Positions 4,234 through 9,197 of a DNA stretch of 9,197 bases are shown here, one piece after another. The stretch lies in assembly GCA_964401845.1 (NCBI GenBank), contig CAYOAD010000166.1, forward strand, positions 1 through 9,197, given 5' to 3'. The notes below the pieces were generated by a model that did no database searches, had not been told where the DNA came from, and saw only the letters and a program-made list of their open reading frames with translations. Each line of letters opens with the position of its first letter. Position 1 is the stretch's first letter. A program made the translations under genes and the position numbers. This DNA comes from CAYFKJ01 sp964401845 (GTDB lineage Bacteria > Pseudomonadota > Alphaproteobacteria > UBA2966).

Positions 4234-6290
4234 GCCGGGCGCACCCAGACGGCCGTGTCGTGGAATACCGCGCCGCCCGCCGGGGCGGCGGCCTCGGCGC
4301 TGACCAGCATGTTGATGCCCTTGCCGTGCTCGTGGGCATTCAGTCCCCAGACACCCTCCGCGATCACCACGCCCTGCTGCACGCCCTCGAACAGCTTCGC
4401 GTGCAGGGACATTTCACCCAGATTGTTGCCCAACCTTACGCCGCCGCCCTCACCGATATTGTGGGCGCGGGCGTCGTCGGGGTGGATCAGCAGCGACGGC
4501 CGGTCCTCCTTCTTCACCGAGGTCGGCGTGTTGTTGAAGCTGGAATTGAGGAAATTGCGCGCCGGCGGCGTCACCAGCCGGAAGGGCCGTTCATCGTCCG
4601 TGCCGTTCGTGGCCGCCCAGTGATCCGGCAAATCGGGTAGTTCGTGGCCGCGTGGCCCCATCGCCTCCCAGTCCGGCTTGAAGCGGAATTTGCCGTCGGG
4701 CCAACCAAAGCCGTTGGCGAAATGCTGCGTCTCGAAATCGCCGATGCAGTCGTGCCAATGCGCGGCGTCCAGGGTTTCAAGGTCGGGCCAGCCTGAAACC
4801 TTGAGCATCTCGTCGATAATCTCGCGTTCGCTCATATGGAAGCCGCGATGCTCGGCGCCCAGGCGCTTGGCCAGTTCGCAGATCACGAAGTGGTTGGCCC
4901 GCGACTGACCCACCGGTTCGATGATCTTGAGGCCGGGAATGATGTGGGAGTGGCCGCCGCCCTGATAAATGTCGTCATGCTCGACAAAGGTCGTGGCGGG
5001 CAGGACGATATCGGCCATGTAAGCGGTTTCGGTCATGAACTGTTCGTGCACGCAGACGAACAGGTCGTCACGGGCGAAGCCCTTGTGCACCAATGCCTGC
5101 TCCGGCGAGATCACCATGGGATTGGTGTTCTGGATCAGCATGGCGGTAACCGGAGGCCCGTCGCCCAAATCGCTTTTGTCGCCCGTTAGAATGGGGCCGA
5201 TGCGGGATTGGTCGAGCCAACGCACGCCGGGCCGCTGGACATCGAGGCCCTCGATCAGCGTCTTGTCCCAGCCGTAAATGCCGCTGTTGCTGTAGAAAAT
5301 CCCGGCGCTGGGGGTCAGCCACTTGCCGGCCACGGCGGGAAGGCAACTGACGGCATGGACATTAACAGCACCGTTGCGCGAACGCGAAAAACCGTAGCCC
5401 ATGCGGATAAAGGCGCGTTCCGTTTCGCAATACTGTTTAGCAAAGGCTTCAATCTCCGCAACCGACAGGCCGGTGATATCCGCCGCCCACGCCGGACCGC
5501 GACTTTCCAGATGTGCCTCCAGTTCCGCCGGGACGTCGGTGTATTTGGCCATGTAGTCGCGGTCGGCGTGGCCGTCGCGGAAGGCCACGTGCATCACGGC
5601 GCAGGCCAGCGCCCCGTCGGTGCCCGGCTTGAGGCAGAGATGCGTGTCCGCAGTCTCGGCCGTCGGATTGCGGTAGGGATCGATGACGACGACCTTGGCG
5701 CCCCGGTTCTTGCGCGCCTTGGCGACATGCGTCATGACGTTGACCTGGGTCGAGACGGCGTTGGAGCCCCAGATCACGATCAGATCGGCTTCCGCCATCT
5801 CACGCGGATCGGGACCGGCTTTGCGCCCCGTCCCTGCCATCCAGCCGGCATCGACCAGGGCGGTGCAGACGGTCGAAAACTGGTTGGAGTAGCCCATGGC
5901 ATGGCGCAGGCGCTGGATACCGTCGCGCTGCACCAGGCCCATGGTGCCGGCGTAAAAATGCGGCCAGACGGCCTCCGGCCCGTGCGTCGCCGCCGCCTTC
6001 CGGAAAGCCTCGGCGACGGCGTCCAATGCTTCGTCCCAGGAAATCTCTTCGAATTGGCCGCTGCCCTTGGGACCGCTGCGCTTCAAGGGTGCGGTCAACC
6101 GTTCCGGATGGTGGGTCCGTTCGGCATAGCGCGCCACCTTGGCGCAGACCACGCCTGCCGTGTAGGTGTTGTCCTCGGCGCCGTGCACCCGGCCGATGGT
6201 ATTCGCGTTGATCTTCTCGACGGCCAGCGCGCAGGTCGACGGACAATCGTGCGGACAGGCGGAGTAGGCGGTTTCGCTTTGAGACGTCAC
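4230..6290 (-). CDS. Molybdopterin (bis-MGD) oxidoreductase with N-terminal 4Fe-4S site, substrate unknown
   Basis: A 686-residue member of the DMSO reductase/formate dehydrogenase superfamily. The N-terminus carries a 4Fe-4S motif, CPHDCPSTC (Cys12, 16, 20) with the fourth ligand probably Cys49 in VVCAKVARY, followed by the YAERTHHPERL and ISWDEALD signatures of the Molybdopterin and Molydop_binding domains. FSTVCTALVDAGW (138-150) is near the expected metal-ligand region, so Cys142 is a candidate ligand, unproven. IVIWGSNAVST (171-181) and VVIDPYRNPT (201-210) bind the cofactor; the last 110 or so residues look like the molydopterin-binding barrel. No twin-arginine signal is present, so it is cytoplasmic. 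No ferredoxin-like or membrane subunit lies next to it, so the electron partner is unknown. The GTG start at 6290 follows an in-frame TAA within 30 nt. It is divergent from msbA and overlaps the lipid kinase gene. Confidence 0.9.
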   Translation of the reverse strand: MTSQSETAYSACPHDCPSTCALAVEKINANTIGRVHGAEDNTYTAGVVCAKVARYAERTHHPERLTAPLKRSGPKGSGQFEEISWDEALDAVAEAFRKAAATHGPEAVWPHFYAGTMGLVQRDGIQRLRHAMGYSNQFSTVCTALVDAGWMAGTGRKAGPDPREMAEADLIVIWGSNAVSTQVNVMTHVAKARKNRGAKVVVIDPYRNPTAETADTHLCLKPGTDGALACAVMHVAFRDGHADRDYMAKYTDVPAELEAHLESRGPAWAADITGLSVAEIEAFAKQYCETERAFIRMGYGFSRSRNGAVNVHAVSCLPAVAGKWLTPSAGIFYSNSGIYGWDKTLIEGLDVQRPGVRWLDQSRIGPILTGDKSDLGDGPPVTAMLIQNTNPMVISPEQALVHKGFARDDLFVCVHEQFMTETAYMADIVLPATTFVEHDDIYQGGGHSHIIPGLKIIEPVGQSRANHFVICELAKRLGAEHRGFHMSEREIIDEMLKVSGWPDLETLDAAHWHDCIGDFETQHFANGFGWPDGKFRFKPDWEAMGPRGHELPDLPDHWAATNGTDDERPFRLVTPPARNFLNSSFNNTPTSVKKEDRPSLLIHPDDARAHNIGEGGGVRLGNNLGEMSLHAKLFEGVQQGVVIAEGVWGLNAHEHGKGINMLVSAEAAAPAGGAVFHDTAVWVRPA

Positions 6291-6365
6291 GGTTTCTGCT
6301 TTCTTGCCAATGAATTACCTCAGCGGCGGAAGACTACCCCGACGCGATGCGCAAAGCCATCCACA

Positions 6366-6394
6366 TTGGCCCGGCCCCCGCACCATGATATGTT
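6366..6394 (+). promoter_or_regulatory. Candidate sigma-70 promoter of the msbA operon
   Basis: TTGGCC (6366-6371, four of six to TTGACA) and TATGTT (6389-6394, four of six to TATAAT) are separated by exactly 17 bp. Transcription would begin near 6401, giving a leader of about 34 nt before the TTG start. The match is moderate and was judged by eye. Confidence 0.35.
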
Positions 6395-6420
6395 CCCGGC
6401 GATTGCCCAGGCCATCGCCC

Positions 6421-6425
6421 AAGGA
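6421..6425 (+). promoter_or_regulatory. Ribosome binding site that decides the TTG start of msbA
   Basis: AAGGA lies 9 nt before the TTG at 6435. An in-frame stop closes the frame upstream, and the first ATG comes only at residue 40 inside the first membrane helix, so this site makes TTG the best start. Confidence 0.6.
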
Positions 6426-6434
6426 ACTATCTAG

Positions 6435-8231
6435 TTGACCGAGCAGCAAATTTCACCGCGCGGGGACACCAGCAGCAAGGCGCTCATCGGACGCCTGCTG
6501 AGCGGCCACCTGCGGCCGCATTTCGGCAAGCTCGGCTTCGCCTTCGTCTGCATGGCCATTGCGGCGGCCACGACGGCGGCCAACGCCTGGCTCATGCAGT
6601 ACATTTTCGACGACGTGTTCTTCAAACAGGACCGTCAGATGCTGGTGCTGATCCCCATGGCCGTCATGACCGTGGCCCTGATCAAAGGCGTCGCCACGTT
6701 CATACAGGGATACATCGTCGGCTCCATCGGCCAGCGCATCATCGCAGATATCCAGAAGAACCTTTTCGCGCACCTGATGCGCGCCGATCTGGCGTATTTC
6801 CAGTCGATCGCCTCGGGCCAGCTGATCTCCAATTTCCTCAATGACACCAATCTTTTGCGTGACGCCGTCGCCAAGGCCGTGACGGGCATCGTCAAGGACG
6901 CCCTCACGGTGGTCTTCCTGATCGGCTTGATGTTTTACCAGGACTGGCGGCTGGCCATCGCCAGCGTGGTGATCTTCCCTCTCGCCCTCATCCCGATCCG
7001 CAATCTGGGCAAGCGCATGCGCAAGGCGTCCGTTTCCATGCAGGAACGCACGGGGACGTTTTCCGCCCTGTTGTCGGAAACCCTGCAGGGCGCGCGGCAC
7101 GTCAAGGCCTATGGCATGGAGGCGTACGAAACCGACCGGGCGGACGCCGCCATCGAGCACCGCCTGATTCCCATCCTCAAAACCATCCGCACGCGCGTCG
7201 CCGCGTCACCGATCATGGAGGCCCTGGGCGGCGTCGCCATCGCCGTCGTCATCTATTACGGCGCCAGCCGGGTGATCGCCGGCGAAACCACGACAGGCAC
7301 GTTCGTTTCCTTCATCACGGCCCTTCTGATGGCCTATCAGCCGCTGAAGTCGCTGGCCAATCTCAACACCGCCCTGCAGGAAGGCCTGGCGGCGGCCGGG
7401 CGCATCTTCGCCCTGATGGACGTCGAGCCGGAAATCGTCGACAAACCGGACGCCAAGCCGCTGAGGACGGAGGGTGGCGAAATCGTCCTGGACAACGTCG
7501 CGTTCGCCTATACGGACGATGCGCCGGCACTCAACGGCGTCTCCCTGACTGTCCCCGCCGGCGGTACGGTAGCGCTGGTCGGCGTCTCGGGCTCGGGCAA
7601 GTCGACCGTGCTTAACCTCATTCCGCGCTTTTACGACGTCGGCACGGGCAGCGTCCGCATCGACGGCCAGGACGTTCAGGATGTCACGTTGTCGAGCCTG
7701 CGCCAGTCCATCGCTCTGGTCAGCCAGGAAGCAACGCTGTTCGACGATACCATCCGCAGCAACATCGCGTACGGCCGCCCGGGCGCCGACGACGACGCCA
7801 TCGCGGCGGCGGCCAAGGCGGCGGCGGCGGACGAGTTTATCCGCGACATGGCCAAGGGCTTCGAGACCGAGGTGGGAGAGGATGGCACGCGCCTTTCGGG
7901 GGGGCAGCGCCAGCGCATCGCCATCGCCCGCGCCATGCTTAAGGACGCCCCCATCCTGTTGCTCGACGAGGCGACGTCGGCGCTCGATTCCGAATCCGAA
8001 CGTCAGGTTCAAACCGCCCTGAAGGAACTGATGAAAGGCCGCACGACCTTGATCGTTGCGCACCGCTTGTCGACCACCATTGAGGCCGACACGATCCACG
8101 TGATGGAAGGCGGACGTCTCGTCGAAAGCGGCAGTCACGCGGAATTGCTGGCGCGGGACGGCACCTACGCGCGGCTCTACAAGCTCCAGGTTGGCGACGA
8201 TCAGCACCGCGCCGACGCTGCCCTGGCCTGA
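6435..8231 (+). CDS. msbA: MsbA-type lipid A export ABC transporter (fused permease/ATPase)
   Basis: A 598-residue half-transporter that works as a homodimer in the inner membrane; MsbA homologues flip lipid A-core from the inner to the outer leaflet. Residues about 30-315 form the six-helix ABC_membrane domain. The ATPase follows with Walker A GVSGSGKST (383-391), Q-loop Gln431 in SLVSQEATLFDDTI-like context, signature LSGGQ (487-491), Walker B ILLLDE (507-512) and switch His543 in VAHRLST. All catalytic residues are present and the length is typical. It starts at TTG with AAGGA 9 nt upstream. The next gene begins 29 bp after its stop, followed by waaA, and this LPS context makes lipid A the likely substrate. 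On sequence alone a multidrug or other lipid exporter could not be excluded. Confidence 0.88.
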   Translation: MTEQQISPRGDTSSKALIGRLLSGHLRPHFGKLGFAFVCMAIAAATTAANAWLMQYIFDDVFFKQDRQMLVLIPMAVMTVALIKGVATFIQGYIVGSIGQRIIADIQKNLFAHLMRADLAYFQSIASGQLISNFLNDTNLLRDAVAKAVTGIVKDALTVVFLIGLMFYQDWRLAIASVVIFPLALIPIRNLGKRMRKASVSMQERTGTFSALLSETLQGARHVKAYGMEAYETDRADAAIEHRLIPILKTIRTRVAASPIMEALGGVAIAVVIYYGASRVIAGETTTGTFVSFITALLMAYQPLKSLANLNTALQEGLAAAGRIFALMDVEPEIVDKPDAKPLRTEGGEIVLDNVAFAYTDDAPALNGVSLTVPAGGTVALVGVSGSGKSTVLNLIPRFYDVGTGSVRIDGQDVQDVTLSSLRQSIALVSQEATLFDDTIRSNIAYGRPGADDDAIAAAAKAAAADEFIRDMAKGFETEVGEDGTRLSGGQRQRIAIARAMLKDAPILLLDEATSALDSESERQVQTALKELMKGRTTLIVAHRLSTTIEADTIHVMEGGRLVESGSHAELLARDGTYARLYKLQVGDDQHRADAALA

Positions 8232-8260
8232 TCGCGACCGAACGGGGTTGACCGAGGATT

Positions 8261-8995
8261 ATGAAACCGCTTAAGGCGATTATGGCGAATTCACTGGTCC
8301 GGCGGGCCGCCTGCGCCCTCGCTTCCCTGCTGATCCGCTTCCTCCATGGCACCGGTCGATGGCGCACCATCGGGTCGGGTCCGGTCGACGCGATGTGGGA
8401 TCAGAAAAAACCTTTCATCGTTGCGTTCTGGCATGGCCGTTTGACCATGATGCCCTACATCTGGCGACGCGGCGTCCCAATCAACATGTTGATTTCCAAG
8501 CACCGTGACGGCGAGTTGATCGCCCAAACCATACGGCATTTCGGCATCAAAACCGTTCGCGGTTCGAGTTCGAAGGACGGCGCCCAGGCGCTGCGGGCTA
8601 TGGTCAAGCTGCTCAAACAGGGCGAATACGTCGGGGTGACGCCGGATGGCCCCCGCGGCCCCCGCATGCGCGTATCGGACGGTGTCGTCTCGCTAGCCCG
8701 CCTGAGTGGCGTGCCGATCCTTCCGGCGAGTTTCGGCGCCGATCGTCGGCGCATCCTCGGATCCTGGGATCACCACGTTCTTCCTCTGCCGTTCGCCAAG
8801 GGCGTGTTCGTCTGGGGCGAGGCCATCGAGGTTCCGCGTAGCGCCGACGCGGCCGAGCTTGAGGTGATACGCCGCCGTCTGGAGGACGCCATGATCGAGG
8901 TGACGGCGGAGGCCGATCGCCTGTGCGGCGTCGAGCCCATCCTGCCTGCGCCGCTCGGCGACTTGACGAATGCCGGGGAAGCGTCGTTGTCATGA
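8261..8995 (+). CDS. DUF374 lysophospholipid acyltransferase-like protein
   Basis: A 244-residue protein of the DUF374 branch of the lysophospholipid acyltransferase superfamily. Features: an N-terminal hydrophobic helix (about 14-30), AFWHGRL (55-61), where the usual HxxxxD is replaced by the DUF374 HGR, SKHRDGELIA (79-88), RGSSSKDGAQAL (100-111) and TPDGPRGP (127-134), the family's most recognisable block. The protein is probably a peripheral inner-membrane enzyme acting on a lipid acyl chain; lying between msbA and waaA, it is likely to act in lipid A/LPS assembly, but the acceptor is not established. The ATG at 8261 has GAGG only 3 nt away; an in-frame ATG at 8282 has AAGG 5 nt before it and may be the true start, removing seven residues. 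It ends in an ATGA overlap with waaA, indicating coupling. Confidence 0.85.
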   Translation: MKPLKAIMANSLVRRAACALASLLIRFLHGTGRWRTIGSGPVDAMWDQKKPFIVAFWHGRLTMMPYIWRRGVPINMLISKHRDGELIAQTIRHFGIKTVRGSSSKDGAQALRAMVKLLKQGEYVGVTPDGPRGPRMRVSDGVVSLARLSGVPILPASFGADRRRILGSWDHHVLPLPFAKGVFVWGEAIEVPRSADAAELEVIRRRLEDAMIEVTAEADRLCGVEPILPAPLGDLTNAGEASLS

Positions 8996-9197
8996 TGATG
9001 GGCTTGTACCGCATTGTCACGACGGTGGCGGGACCGTTGATCTCGCGACATCTGGCCAAGCGCGCCCGCAGCGGCCGCGAAGACCCCCACCGCGCCGGCG
9101 AAAGGCGCGGCACCGCCGGGCTGGAGCGCCCGAGCGAAAAACTGATCTGGCTGCACGCGGCCAGCGTCGGGGAAACCGTTTCCGTGATGCCTCTGAT
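8992..9197 (+). CDS. waaA: 3-deoxy-D-manno-octulosonic acid (Kdo) transferase, N-terminal part (partial)
   Basis: The first 68 codons, running off the right edge. It begins MMMGLYRIVTTVAGPLISRH and contains REDPHRAGERRG, followed by RPSEKLIWLHAASVGETVSV. The R.G.EDP.R..ER.G and (I/L)W.HAASVGE blocks are diagnostic of the Glycos_transf_N domain of WaaA/KdtA, which transfers Kdo from CMP-Kdo to lipid A precursor at the inner membrane; the hydrophobic N-terminus is the usual anchor. Three consecutive in-frame ATGs occur at 8992, 8995 and 8998; the first overlaps the upstream TGA (ATGA), and GGGGAAG lies about 10 nt before it. In alphaproteobacteria lpxK commonly follows, but that lies outside the window. 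Confidence 0.9.
   Translation, partial: MMMGLYRIVTTVAGPLISRHLAKRARSGREDPHRAGERRGTAGLERPSEKLIWLHAASVGETVSVMPL

Larger units (their letters stand above)
6291..6434. promoter_or_regulatory. Divergent control region between the Mo-enzyme gene and the msbA operon
   Basis: These 144 bp lie between two outward-reading genes. They hold a candidate rightward promoter (6366-6394), the msbA ribosome site, and a widely spaced 7-bp inverted pair GCCAATG (6306-6312) and CATTGGC (6364-6370). No clear leftward promoter was found. The Mo-enzyme GTG has only a purine-rich AAGAAAG upstream in place of a strong ribosome site. Confidence 0.5.

Noticed and set aside
3388..4623. Long plus-strand ORF of 411 codons opposite the lipid kinase and Mo-enzyme genes
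   Set aside because: It is antisense to two genes with full catalytic motifs, its translation is rich in Gly, Ala, Arg, His and Asp as expected of a high-GC shadow frame, and no motif is visible.
5208..6434. Plus-strand ORF of 408 codons opposite the Mo-enzyme gene
   Set aside because: It mirrors the cofactor-binding region of the real gene, has no recognisable domain, and crosses the divergent promoter region.
6385..6438. Tiny leader ORFs upstream of msbA (17 codons from 6385; 14 codons from 6390, MFPAIAQAIAQGTI)
   Set aside because: They lack ribosome sites, the second starts inside the proposed -10 box, and no attenuator-like hairpins follow.
7206..8207. Minus-strand ORF of 333 codons inside msbA
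   Set aside because: It is a shadow of the conserved ATPase domain; its composition (Arg, Asp, Gly, Val, Ala, Gln) is that of the complement of a high-GC gene.

Overview
The window looks like chromosomal DNA of a high-GC, motile, Gram-negative bacterium, most likely an alphaproteobacterium (Rhodospirillales-like is a guess). The reasons are a FliG C-terminus, a lipid A flippase / DUF374 acyltransferase / Kdo-transferase operon, and codon usage strongly biased to G or C at third positions in most genes. No tRNA, rRNA, CRISPR array, insertion sequence, phage gene or toxin-antitoxin pair was seen.

Layout, left to right. (1) 1-179, + strand: the last 58 codons of the flagellar motor switch gene fliG. 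(2) 201-1270, - strand, convergent with fliG across 21 bp: a sulfotransferase preceded by a 50-residue unknown protein whose stop codon overlaps the sulfotransferase start (GTGA/TGATG). These two have visibly lower GC than the genes to their right. (3) 1271-1474: a divergent intergenic region with a nested inverted repeat. (4) 1475-2521, + strand: a CaCA-family cation antiporter with both alpha repeats. (5) 2545-6290, - strand, read right to left: a cytoplasmic Mo/W-bis-MGD, 4Fe-4S oxidoreductase, a diacylglycerol-kinase-family lipid kinase overlapping it by 4 bp (TTGA), then a lipoprotein made of two diverged copies of one domain. (6) 6291-6434: a divergent control region with a possible sigma-70 promoter. 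(7) 6435-9197, + strand: an MsbA-type ABC exporter, a DUF374 acyltransferase-like protein and the start of waaA, the last two joined by an ATGA overlap.

How the genes work together: the right-hand operon is the clearest unit. MsbA flips lipid A-core across the inner membrane, WaaA adds Kdo to lipid A precursor, and the DUF374 protein probably acylates or otherwise handles a lipid. The Mo enzyme and lipid kinase are translationally coupled, but no known pathway joins them. The sulfotransferase and its small partner sit beside a flagellar gene, but the genes are convergent, so a flagellar role is only a possibility.

I did not find a convincing new defence, mobile or CRISPR-like system. The best leads are the coupled small-ORF/sulfotransferase pair, the structured repeat in its leader, the duplicated-domain lipoprotein and the Mo-enzyme/lipid-kinase coupling.
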